A stretch of 9,217 nt of DNA from Chlamydiota bacterium. Its GTDB lineage: Bacteria > Chlamydiota > Chlamydiia > Chlamydiales > Rhabdochlamydiaceae. Below are positions 1-6,299 of this stretch, in pieces; within the stretch, counting starts at the first letter, position 1, and each line of letters opens with the position of its first letter. Under the pieces are notes generated by a model. That model saw only the letters and a list, made by a program, of their open reading frames with translations, ran no database searches and had not been told where the DNA came from. A program made the translations under genes and the position numbers. Location: assembly GCA_011065225.1 (NCBI GenBank), contig JAAKFC010000043.1, positions 1 through 9,217 on the forward strand, read 5' to 3'.

Positions 1-29
1 AAAGAATTTAATTGAGTATTTGTAGTCAT
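1..29 (-). CDS. Start of a third small-family gene, cut by window edge
   Basis: Only the first nine codons are in the window (ATG at 29-27, reading MTTNTQLNS), then the gene runs off the left edge. It is called because of its context. A good promoter lies just upstream (-10 at 67-72), and the bases before the ATG (TTTTAAT) are identical to those before the ATG of the 207-residue gene. That gene also begins with a Met-Thr/Ala-Thr-rich peptide (MATTN). A weak purine stretch (TGGA) about 10 bases upstream may serve as ribosome binding site. An upstream ATG in another frame stops after three codons, so it does not compete. Inferred to be a third member of the tandem membrane-protein group. The product cannot be identified from nine residues. 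Confidence 0.5.
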
Positions 30-66
30 ATTAAAAATCCATGTTTTAAAAATTAATTATGTAAGT

Positions 67-95
67 ATTATATGTCTATTTTGCATTTTATGCAA
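67..95 (-). promoter_or_regulatory. Sigma70-type promoter for the left-edge gene
   Basis: On the minus strand a -35 box TTGCAT (90-95), a 17-base spacer and a perfect -10 box TATAAT (67-72) precede the ATG at 29 by about 38 bases. The bases from the -10 onward (TATAATACTTACATAAT) nearly repeat those of the promoter of the 609-residue gene and resemble those of the 207-residue gene, which supports the call. The -35 box lies inside a short inverted repeat (81-95). Confidence 0.6.
81..95. repeat. Small inverted repeat over the -35 box
   Basis: TTGCAT and ATGCAA form perfect 6-base arms around a 3-base centre, between the stop codon of the 609-residue gene (110) and the -10 box of the next gene (72). 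It could be an operator site or a weak hairpin. It is not followed by a T-run on the minus strand, so it is a poor intrinsic terminator. It may be chance in AT-rich DNA. Confidence 0.3.
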
Positions 96-109
96 TGCTA
101 GTAATAATT

Positions 110-1939
110 TTATTTTATATACGTACTATTCCTAATTTCAGAACCAAGTTTCTCTGCGGCATCATTATTCTTGAGGAACCTGAGAAAATATGAGCTCGTC
201 AGTGATGGGGCAGTTTTAGAGCTATCAGAAGGTGGTAGAGTGAAGGTTGCTGTATTTTCGCTTTTTGGAAGAAATGTTTTGAATGTTTCTGCAGTAGGAA
301 CATCATTTGACCATCGAGAAATAGAGTGATCAACAAGAGGTCCTTTTAGTACAACTGCAGTACTCTGGGCTGATGGCTGAATAATAGGAGGGGTGAACAA
401 AGGCTTTTTTGGAAAAAAGTTTTCAAAATTTATTTGGGGTAGAAAAGATTTTTTGGGTTCAACAGGTGAGGTCCATCTAGCAAGCTGTGTGTTTTGGGCA
501 GGTGTAGGAAATCTGCTGTTGTTAAGAATAGGTGTTTGAATCGATGTTGTAACATTAGGAGCAGCGCAAATTCCTTCTTCAACTTTGCTTTGTACCAGAT
601 TCGTAATATTTCCTACTTGGTTAGTAATGGATGTAGGCAGACTCACATTTGTTAGTGAAGTTGTTTCAACTGGCACTTCAGAAGGATAGGACATAAAAGG
701 ATTATAACTCGTTCTGGGGCTGATATTTTTAAGATCTAGTGTTGGAGTCGGCAAAGCTTCAACTGGTTTTTGAGGTATGGTTGGAGTAGACTCTGAAGAA
801 AAGAAAGAAGAGAAAAAGCCAGAGAACTTTTCATAAGTAGTATTTACTTTATCTTTAAGTCCATCAAGAAATTTTACTCCTTCGACTGGTACATCCCCTT
901 TGGAGATGTCTTCGGTAACAGTGGTAGACAGAGCATTTGTTTGAGGGGGTTTTGAAATCAATTTTCCAATTTCTGCGCTGACAATCGAATCAGATTTACC
1001 CTTTGTCCAAAGGTTACCGACTTTTATGCTCTCAATATCGGGAATAGTTTTTGCAATAGTCTGAGTTGTCTCAGGCGCTTGATAGGCAGAATCTGAAACA
1101 AAAGCATTAACAGCATCTTTTACAACTTTTTTAGTTGCCGCTGCGGGGGCTTCAGAAGGATCACACATCCCTATAAAAGGATTGTGGTCTTTAAGGAGGG
1201 GGACATTAGAGGGGTTTGTAGGAAGAACAGTGGGGGCTTCAGAAGGATAGGACATAAAAGGATTGTGGTCTTTAATGAGGGAGATATTAGAGAGGTTTGT
1301 AGGAAGAACAGTGGGGGCTTCAGAAGGGTAACACATGGGATTGAGATTTTCATTAATTGGAGGGTTATTTATAGAAGATGTAGAAACTGATATAGATCCA
1401 AAGGCATATTCAAAAAGTTCAAACTTCCAGGCGACCAAAATCGTCACTCCAAGTGTGACGGCGACAAAAGTTGTGTTGGGATGCCTAAGAGCGACATGAG
1501 TGACGTCTGAAACGCGATCTTTCATGAATTGGAGAGCTTTTTCCCATGGAGTAACAGGTTTTGTAGTTGGCTGTAGCGCATCTTTTGCAGTTGCTTGTGG
1601 GTCATCCTTTGCTAAAGTTTTAGGGGTGGGTAGTTCATTTTTCTCGATTGTGCCATATCCAAAAACGCGACCTGCTGCGTGGGCTGCAGTTTTTGTAGAG
1701 TCAACAGCTTCATTTGCAATCGCATTGAAGCGATCATTATCGATTATATAGAGAGGAGAAAGGACAACAGTGGCAACTGTAGAAAGAAATGCTTCAGTAA
1801 GTGCAGCAACTGTTACTGCGATACTTAAGAGACGACCTGTAGGGATTTTCCAAGCAGATGTGATATAACTATCATTTTTTTGGATTTGGCTAAAAGCAGT
1901 TAGATTGTGAAGCTTATGCGAATAGGACAGTGTTTTCAT
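110..1939 (-). CDS. Unrecognised membrane protein with Pro/Ser/Thr-rich repeats and NPF motifs
   Basis: 609 residues; I do not recognise the family. A hydrophobic stretch at about 37-66 contains a central ALTE and ends VLSPLY, followed by DRF (69-71). A polar linker of about 90 residues leads to a second hydrophobic segment at about 156-180. This N-terminal part is clearly related to the 207-residue neighbour. The remaining 430 residues are rich in Pro, Ser, Thr and Asn, with tandem repeats at 200-267 and a diverged copy at 413-434. Each repeat has a PSE tripeptide and most have NPF (226, 253, 413). No cleavable signal peptide is obvious. The ATG at 1939 has a GGAG ribosome site 7 bases upstream (1947-1950) and its own promoter. 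In Chlamydiae, proteins with paired hydrophobic segments and long soluble tails are often secreted or inclusion-membrane proteins; that role here is inference. A surface or cell-envelope protein is the main alternative. Confidence 0.85.
   Translation of the reverse strand: MKTLSYSHKLHNLTAFSQIQKNDSYITSAWKIPTGRLLSIAVTVAALTEAFLSTVATVVLSPLYIIDNDRFNAIANEAVDSTKTAAHAAGRVFGYGTIEKNELPTPKTLAKDDPQATAKDALQPTTKPVTPWEKALQFMKDRVSDVTHVALRHPNTTFVAVTLGVTILVAWKFELFEYAFGSISVSTSSINNPPINENLNPMCYPSEAPTVLPTNLSNISLIKDHNPFMSYPSEAPTVLPTNPSNVPLLKDHNPFIGMCDPSEAPAAATKKVVKDAVNAFVSDSAYQAPETTQTIAKTIPDIESIKVGNLWTKGKSDSIVSAEIGKLISKPPQTNALSTTVTEDISKGDVPVEGVKFLDGLKDKVNTTYEKFSGFFSSFFSSESTPTIPQKPVEALPTPTLDLKNISPRTSYNPFMSYPSEVPVETTSLTNVSLPTSITNQVGNITNLVQSKVEEGICAAPNVTTSIQTPILNNSRFPTPAQNTQLARWTSPVEPKKSFLPQINFENFFPKKPLFTPPIIQPSAQSTAVVLKGPLVDHSISRWSNDVPTAETFKTFLPKSENTATFTLPPSDSSKTAPSLTSSYFLRFLKNNDAAEKLGSEIRNSTYIK
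638..703 (-). repeat. Diverged fourth copy of the NPF/PSE repeat
   Basis: Residues 413-434 of the 609-residue protein read NPFMSYPSEVP and then a Ser/Thr/Asn/Val-rich tail. The opening 9 residues are identical to the second repeat unit at 226-234. The copy lies about 150 residues from the main array, so the repeat has spread within the gene or been separated by later insertion. Confidence 0.6.
1139..1342 (-). repeat. In-frame tandem repeat, 81-base unit
   Basis: Two almost complete units (1265-1342 and 1184-1264) and the start of a third (1139-1183) lie inside the 609-residue gene. The protein unit is 26-27 residues: NP(F/M), then YPSEAPTVLPTN, then SN, and a final KDH. The shared bases GGGGGCTTCAGAAGG (plus strand) recur near 1145, 1232 and 1313, giving spacings of 87 and 81 bases. 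Units differ by substitutions and by one-codon or two-codon length changes, all in frame, as expected for expansion and contraction of a coding repeat. Confidence 0.9.
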
Positions 1940-1972
1940 AAAATATCTCCATTTAAAATTTATTATGAAAGT

Positions 1973-2002
1973 ATTATAACATTGGGTGTGTTTTTATGTA
2001 AA
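1973..2002 (-). promoter_or_regulatory. Sigma70-type promoter for the 609-residue gene
   Basis: Minus strand: -35 TTTACA (1997-2002), 18-base spacer, -10 TATAAT (1973-1978), 33 bases before the ATG at 1939. The leader starts ACTTTCATAATAAATTTT, nearly the same as the leader of the left-edge gene. A GGAG ribosome site at 1947-1950 completes the initiation region. Confidence 0.65.
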
Positions 2003-2097
2003 TAATTGTAAATTATTTACTTTCTATGCTTTAATAATTTGAAAAAAGTGATTCGAGTTGCAATATTAAAGAAAGGTTAAGAATCGATTTATCAGGT

Positions 2098-2131
2098 AAA
2101 GAAAAAGCGCGAGGAAGGATTCCTCGCGCTT
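2098..2131 (-). terminator. Intrinsic terminator after the 207-residue gene
   Basis: A perfect GC-rich hairpin (arms AAGCGCGAGGAA and TTCCTCGCGCTT, 2105-2131, 3-base loop) lies about 27 bases past the stop codon of the 207-residue gene. On the minus strand it runs straight into a T-rich stretch (TTTTTCTTT, 2098-2106). It should separate that gene from the 609-residue gene, which has its own promoter. Confidence 0.85.
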
Positions 2132-2157
2132 AGCAAAGTCGAATTTTTTTGCTTTGA

Positions 2158-2781
2158 TTACGCTACAGGCTTTTCGAAAGGAAGGCAAATTATTCCTGCA
2201 AGATAATCTTTTCGTACATCTTCAGGTAGTTTTCGTACATCTTCAGGTAGGTAAGCGAGAATCTTACTCGCTATACCAAGTCTGCTATCGTTATCGCCAC
2301 TAGCAGCAGCAGCAGAAAAGCCAGAGAAATAGTTAAGTGTATCTTTACCATAGGTGTAAGCAAGAAAAAGAAAAGCAGTTACAAGCACAGTACTAATTGC
2401 AGTTTTTGAATATTTGCTCGTTGCAAACTCAATTAATTTATCTTTCAGACTCTTAGGAGCTGCAGGGGCAACTTCTTCTTTCTTAGAGTAGCCTGCAATT
2501 CCTTTTGTAGCGTTTACTGTAGCAGAAGCTGCGTCTTTTGTGTGGTTCTTAAGAGCTGTAAAGCGGTCATAAGAAGCAAAGTAAAGGGGAGAAAGCACAG
2601 TTGTCAGTGCTGCAAAGAAAACAGTCTCTGTAAGTGCTGCAAGAGCAATAAAAGTCTGTGTAACAGCTCTTCCAGTAGCTTTTGCCCCTTTTGTTACAAT
2701 ATGATCTTCTGCGTTAATGCTGAAGAACTTATTTGCTGCATCAACAGCAATATTTGAATAAGCAATATTTGTTGTAGCCAT
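2158..2781 (-). CDS. Unrecognised small membrane protein, paralogue of the 609-residue protein
   Basis: 207 residues; family not recognised. The first hydrophobic stretch (about 39-69) contains ALTE and ends VLSPLY, followed by DRF (72-74). A Lys/Ala-rich linker leads to a second hydrophobic segment (about 126-145). From ALTE onward it aligns without gaps to the 609-residue protein for about 65 residues, with about 25 identities by hand count, so the two share ancestry. The C-terminal tail is short and carries a duplicated LPEDVRK (178-191). The ATG at 2781 has an AAGGAG ribosome site 7 bases upstream (2789-2794), its own promoter and a strong terminator, so it is probably a monocistronic, well-expressed gene. 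Two membrane segments with soluble tails fit an inclusion-membrane-like or envelope protein, but localisation is inference. Confidence 0.85.
   Translation of the reverse strand: MATTNIAYSNIAVDAANKFFSINAEDHIVTKGAKATGRAVTQTFIALAALTETVFFAALTTVLSPLYFASYDRFTALKNHTKDAASATVNATKGIAGYSKKEEVAPAAPKSLKDKLIEFATSKYSKTAISTVLVTAFLFLAYTYGKDTLNYFSGFSAAAASGDNDSRLGIASKILAYLPEDVRKLPEDVRKDYLAGIICLPFEKPVA
2209..2250 (-). repeat. Perfect 21-base tandem duplication in coding sequence
   Basis: Two identical 21-base units (2209-2229 and 2230-2250) encode LPEDVRK twice near the C-terminus of the 207-residue protein. The identity at every base suggests a recent slippage event. The length is a multiple of three, so the frame is kept. 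Confidence 0.9.
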
Positions 2782-2829
2782 ATTAAAACTCCTTGTTTAT
2801 TAGTTGGCATTGAAAAATGATATGATAGT

Positions 2830-2859
2830 ATTATAATCAATTGTGAATTTATATGACAA
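2830..2859 (-). promoter_or_regulatory. Sigma70-type promoter for the 207-residue gene
   Basis: Minus strand: -35 TTGTCA (2854-2859), 18-base spacer, -10 TATAAT (2830-2835), in the gap after pgl. The sequence after the -10 (ACTATCATA) matches the other two promoters of this block. The predicted untranslated leader is about 42 bases and contains the AAGGAG ribosome site at 2789-2794. Confidence 0.7.
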
Positions 2860-2888
2860 TATAAAGAATTTTGTTATAAGTAGTAAAA

Positions 2889-3653
2889 TTATTCTTTTAA
2901 CAGTTCTGCGGCAGCAGCTTCATCAACAATCCAAAGGGCTTTGGTATCGTTTGTGCCGATCAACTGAATGGGATAGCGCTCGGGCTGAAGCTCGGTTTGG
3001 AGAACTTCCGCAAGGATGTCCTTTTTGGCCTGGCCAATGATGTAGATAACGATATTTTGAGCGCTATTGAGGACATCAAAGGTAAGTGTCATGCGCCAAG
3101 TATTTTTTTGGGGAATGAAATTTGCAATGGCTAGACGATCTTCGGCTTTGAGGCCTTCAGTTTGGGGAAAGAGGGAAGCGGTATGTCCGTCTTCTCCCAT
3201 ACCGAGTATGACAAGGTCGAAAGGGCGGTCTTTTAGGGTTTTACGAATCTCGTCTTCATATTTTAAAGCATTTTCTTCAATATTTTCCTCGGCCACCATT
3301 CGGAAGATGTGATCCTTTGGAATGGGTACTTTTTGAAATCCCGCATCCATTGCCATTTTGTAGTTGCTTTCGGGGTCGCTTGGTGGAATGCTCCGCTCAT
3401 CGCCCCAGAAGAGAAAGACTTTTTCCCAATCGATTTCCTCACTATAAGGAGGAGCGGTGACTTTTTGATATACCGCTTTGGGGGTACTCCCACCTGCTAG
3501 AGCAACAAAGAAGCTCCCATGGGTCTGGATGGCCTCACGGGCAGAGGCTACGAAATGACGAATGCAGAGATCCAGTGTGGCATTTTCATCTCCTGGGATG
3601 AGAAGGTCGCGTCTTTCATCAAAGGGCTCGATTTTGAGGTTTTCAATATTCAC
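2889..3653 (-). CDS. pgl: 6-phosphogluconolactonase
   Basis: Hydrolyses 6-phosphogluconolactone to 6-phosphogluconate, the second step of the oxidative pentose phosphate pathway, in the cytoplasm. With the start used here the protein has 254 residues, a usual length for this family (DevB/SOL type). Visible family motifs are ALAGGSTP (about 51-58), FWGDER (about 82-87) and the long LGMGEDGHTASLFP signature (about 150-163), which lines the sugar-phosphate site. The frame is open further upstream to a TTG at 3689, but that start has no ribosome site and would overlap opcA by 47 bases. The GTG at 3653 has AAGGAG 10 bases upstream and overlaps opcA by 11 bases, so I prefer it. Last gene of the pyrG-to-pgl cluster; no strong hairpin follows, so some read-through into the next gene is possible. 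Confidence 0.93.
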   Translation of the reverse strand: MNIENLKIEPFDERRDLLIPGDENATLDLCIRHFVASAREAIQTHGSFFVALAGGSTPKAVYQKVTAPPYSEEIDWEKVFLFWGDERSIPPSDPESNYKMAMDAGFQKVPIPKDHIFRMVAEENIEENALKYEDEIRKTLKDRPFDLVILGMGEDGHTASLFPQTEGLKAEDRLAIANFIPQKNTWRMTLTFDVLNSAQNIVIYIIGQAKKDILAEVLQTELQPERYPIQLIGTNDTKALWIVDEAAAAELLKE

Positions 3654-4737
3654 AGATGGAGAACTCCTTGCGAGTTTGGATTTGTTCAAGCAAGTTCAAA
3701 AAATGTTTACTTGTGCCGCGGTGGCAAATTTCTTTGACGAGGGACTGTCCTGATTCGTCTTTGGCAAAAATATATTTGAGGGGGATATCGCATTTTTCTA
3801 GGGTCGAAAAGCGCATGCTGACGTGGTGCGGGAGATCGAGGTTGCGGCCAAAGGAAAAATGGTTTTGGTCTTCAGTTTCGAGGTCGATGGAGAGAATATC
3901 TCCTGCTTTAAGATTTTCATACCACTCGGGGAAGAGTTCGATTTTCACTTGTCCTCCATCGCGAGAATATTCAAAAGTATATTTTCCCTTGTCATTGGAG
4001 AGCTTTGTGAGAGTCCAGCCAAGTTGGGTGCTGAGCCACCCCTGCAGGTAGATTGCTTGGATTTGGGTATGGCAGGTGAAGGCGGTTTCTTGGGCGTTGT
4101 AGAGAATTTGAATTTTGATGCTCTTGCGAAGAAGTGCAAGGCGTTCTTCTCTGTAAAAAGTGGAGGTGAGGAGATCGCGCCAGCTCTCCATGCGTGCCCA
4201 GTTGAGGTCTGCGACATCGAGATGAGGACTTTGATCAAATTCGATTAAATGTCTGGAAAAAGAGGCGAGGTCTGTGATGGATTCGGAATCGAAGATGAGG
4301 CGGGTTGCAAGTTTTTGTAGTTGGGTGAAAAGTGGGGATTTTTCAGCTGGGTCTTCAGCCCAGATGACATAGATGGGTAGGTCAGGCAAGATGTGTGGCA
4401 AGATCACAAAGGGCACTCTCTCGCTATGCCCTCCTGCGACATCGATCTCGATGAAATCACAGGCAATCTCGCTTTCCCCGTTACTTGATGAGACTACTTG
4501 TACGCGAGTGTTGAGATAGTTCCCTTCGGTATCAGCTGTGATGAAAATCACACGCGAGGGAAACTTCTCGATCACTTTATGTGAAATTTCACGGATGTAT
4601 TCAGCCCTTGCCTTTTTCTTGGTATAAAAGATGAGGTTGAAAAGAGAAGCCCGCACTTTGTTCGTGCCTTCTAATGAATCCCAAATGCGAGTGAGCTCTA
4701 ATTCAATTTCTGAAGGAGGAATGATGTCAGTTGCCAC
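3643..4737 (-). CDS. opcA: OpcA-type glucose-6-phosphate dehydrogenase assembly protein
   Basis: Family members bind glucose-6-phosphate dehydrogenase and promote its active oligomer, as described in cyanobacteria; actinobacteria also have them. The 364-residue product shows the expected conserved blocks: RASLFNLIFY (about 29-38), FPSRVIFI (59-66), LPDLPIYVIWAEDP (117-130) and the WARMESWRDLL block (180-190). It is shorter than the cyanobacterial proteins I recall (about 450 residues). The start is a GTG at 4737, three bases after the zwf stop. A GGAGG lies 12 bases upstream (4750-4754), rather far, but there is no nearby ATG alternative. Its place between zwf and pgl strongly supports the role. 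Five cysteines are present, which could matter because redox control of the cyanobacterial protein acts through cysteines; that link here is speculative. Confidence 0.88.
   Translation of the reverse strand: MATDIIPPSEIELELTRIWDSLEGTNKVRASLFNLIFYTKKKARAEYIREISHKVIEKFPSRVIFITADTEGNYLNTRVQVVSSSNGESEIACDFIEIDVAGGHSERVPFVILPHILPDLPIYVIWAEDPAEKSPLFTQLQKLATRLIFDSESITDLASFSRHLIEFDQSPHLDVADLNWARMESWRDLLTSTFYREERLALLRKSIKIQILYNAQETAFTCHTQIQAIYLQGWLSTQLGWTLTKLSNDKGKYTFEYSRDGGQVKIELFPEWYENLKAGDILSIDLETEDQNHFSFGRNLDLPHHVSMRFSTLEKCDIPLKYIFAKDESGQSLVKEICHRGTSKHFLNLLEQIQTRKEFSICEY
3664..3669 (-). promoter_or_regulatory. Ribosome binding site that decides the pgl start
   Basis: AAGGAG on the minus strand, inside the 3' end of opcA, 10 bases before the GTG at 3653. 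It is the only good ribosome site near the front of pgl and argues against the upstream TTG at 3689. The placement implies translational coupling between opcA and pgl. Confidence 0.6.
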
Positions 4738-4740
4738 TTC

Positions 4741-6276
4741 TTACAAAATCCTCCATTTTCTTCCATCACGGTTCATCATATCTTCTGCTAGTTGAGGTCC
4801 CCATGTGCCAGAAGGATAATTGGGGAAACAATCAGGTTCGGTATTTTTCCACTCTTCCAAAACGGGGGTTAGCTCTTTCCATGAACTGAAAACCTCATCT
4901 TGCCTTGCAAAGAGGGTATTGTCGCCGGCCATGCAATCTAAAATGAGTCGCTCATAGGCCTCTGGGGGTGACATTCCAAAATAAGAGCTATAACGAAAGT
5001 CCATTTTGACCGGCTGAATAGGACTAGAAGGACCTGGGACTTTGCAGTTGATTTTGAGGGCAATTCCCTCATCGGGCTGGATCCGGATGGCAAGAATATT
5101 GGGTTCATGCTTCTTGCCCCGTTCTTGGAAGAGAACGCCGGGAGGGTGTTTGAATTGGATGGCGATTTCTGTAGCCCTTTTGGGAAGTCGTTTTCCTCCG
5201 CGCAAATAAAAGGGGGTTCCATGCCAGCGCCAATTGTCGATAAACAGGCGCATGGCTACAAAGGTCTCGATATTGGACTTTGGGTCAACATTTTCCTCTT
5301 CTCGATATCCCTTGACTGGCTCACCACCAATAAATCCCTTGTCATATTGTCCCCGGATAATCGATGTTTTAAAGTCTTCTTTTGTAAAGGGGCGAAAGGC
5401 ATGGAGTACTTTTACTTTTTCATCATGAATGGAATTTGCAGAAAGGGTCACAGGAGGTTCCATCGCGACGAGTGAGAGCAATTGCATCATGTGGTTTTGC
5501 AAAATATCGCGAAGAAGGCCTGCTTCTTCAAAAAAAGCGCCGCGCCTTCCAATGCCGATATCTTCAGCAACGGTGATCTGCACATGATCGATATAACGAT
5601 TGTTCCAAAGCGATTCAAATAGGGAATTCGCAAAGCGAAAAACCATGAGGTTTTGCACGGTTTCTTTGCCGAGGTAGTGATCAATTCGATAGATTTGTTC
5701 TTCAGAGAGGAATTGCAAAAGTTCTTTTTGCAAAGAGTGTGCGGAATCGAGATCGTGTCCAAAGGGCTTTTCGATGATGATACGCGACCATTTATCATTG
5801 ACTGTTTTCTGGTCGTAGATCAATCCTGAGGTATGCAAATTCTCAGAAATTGTAGTGAAAAAACGGGGTTGAGTGGAGAGGTAAAAGACTCGGTTTCCCT
5901 TTGTTCCAAAACGTCCATCGAGATCTTTGAGAAGTTTGTCTAGAGACCTATAGCCGTTCTCATCGGGAAATTCGGAGCGGTGATAGAAAATTTGTTGTTC
6001 AAAATTCTTCCAGATTGCCTCGTCGACAGGTTTTATGCGCGAAAACTGGTTGATCGCCTCTTTCATTTCTGCGCGGAATTCTTCATTCGATTTATCTCTT
6101 CGAGCAAATCCGACAACGGCGAATTGGCTGGGGAGCTGTCCTTCTCTTGCCAAATTATAAATGGCAGGGAAGAGCTTGCGGGCAGTCAGATCTCCAGTGG
6201 CGCCAAAAATAACAAGAATACAAGGATCGATAAAACGAGAAGAGACGCCGGGTTCTTCAAGCGGATGTACGTTCAT
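4741..6276 (-). CDS. zwf: Glucose-6-phosphate dehydrogenase
   Basis: Oxidises glucose 6-phosphate to 6-phosphogluconolactone with NADP (entry to the oxidative pentose phosphate pathway, cytoplasmic). 511 residues from the ATG at 6276, normal for the family. Visible are the nucleotide-binding GATGDLTARK (about 25-34), EKPFGHDL (169-176), the substrate signature RIDHYLGKE (197-205, with the phosphate-contacting His 200) and RDILQNHMMQLL, whose His 262 corresponds to the general base. The frame stays open upstream to a TTG at 6318, which would overlap yqgF by 19 bases. The ATG gives a 23-base gap and the usual length, so I chose it. Neither start has a clear ribosome site. OpcA is encoded three bases downstream. 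Confidence 0.95.
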   Translation of the reverse strand: MNVHPLEEPGVSSRFIDPCILVIFGATGDLTARKLFPAIYNLAREGQLPSQFAVVGFARRDKSNEEFRAEMKEAINQFSRIKPVDEAIWKNFEQQIFYHRSEFPDENGYRSLDKLLKDLDGRFGTKGNRVFYLSTQPRFFTTISENLHTSGLIYDQKTVNDKWSRIIIEKPFGHDLDSAHSLQKELLQFLSEEQIYRIDHYLGKETVQNLMVFRFANSLFESLWNNRYIDHVQITVAEDIGIGRRGAFFEEAGLLRDILQNHMMQLLSLVAMEPPVTLSANSIHDEKVKVLHAFRPFTKEDFKTSIIRGQYDKGFIGGEPVKGYREEENVDPKSNIETFVAMRLFIDNWRWHGTPFYLRGGKRLPKRATEIAIQFKHPPGVLFQERGKKHEPNILAIRIQPDEGIALKINCKVPGPSSPIQPVKMDFRYSSYFGMSPPEAYERLILDCMAGDNTLFARQDEVFSSWKELTPVLEEWKNTEPDCFPNYPSGTWGPQLAEDMMNRDGRKWRIL

Positions 6277-6299
6277 AGGTCTATTAAAAACGGCAGGCT

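Noticed and set aside
81..95. Hairpin considered as terminator of the 609-residue gene
   Set aside because: Short AT-rich stem and no T-run following it on the minus strand.
1139..1342. Regular direct repeats considered as a CRISPR array
   Set aside because: The whole 81-base unit is similar, with no unique spacers, and it translates as an in-frame protein repeat.
1171..1353. 60-residue minus-strand open frame with an internal repeat
   Set aside because: It is another frame of the 81-base repeat in the 609-residue gene; a repeat length divisible by three keeps shadow frames open.
1940..2157. Gap between the two membrane-protein genes searched for small genes or RNA genes
   Set aside because: Apart from the promoter and terminator listed, it is AT-rich with no supported open frame, tRNA-like fold or other structure that I can see.
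2782..2888. Searched for a terminator after pgl
   Set aside because: Only weak AT-rich pairings were found; nothing comparable to the hairpin at 2105-2131.
3823..4248. 141-residue plus-strand open frame
   Set aside because: Antisense shadow of opcA, whose conserved blocks cover this span.
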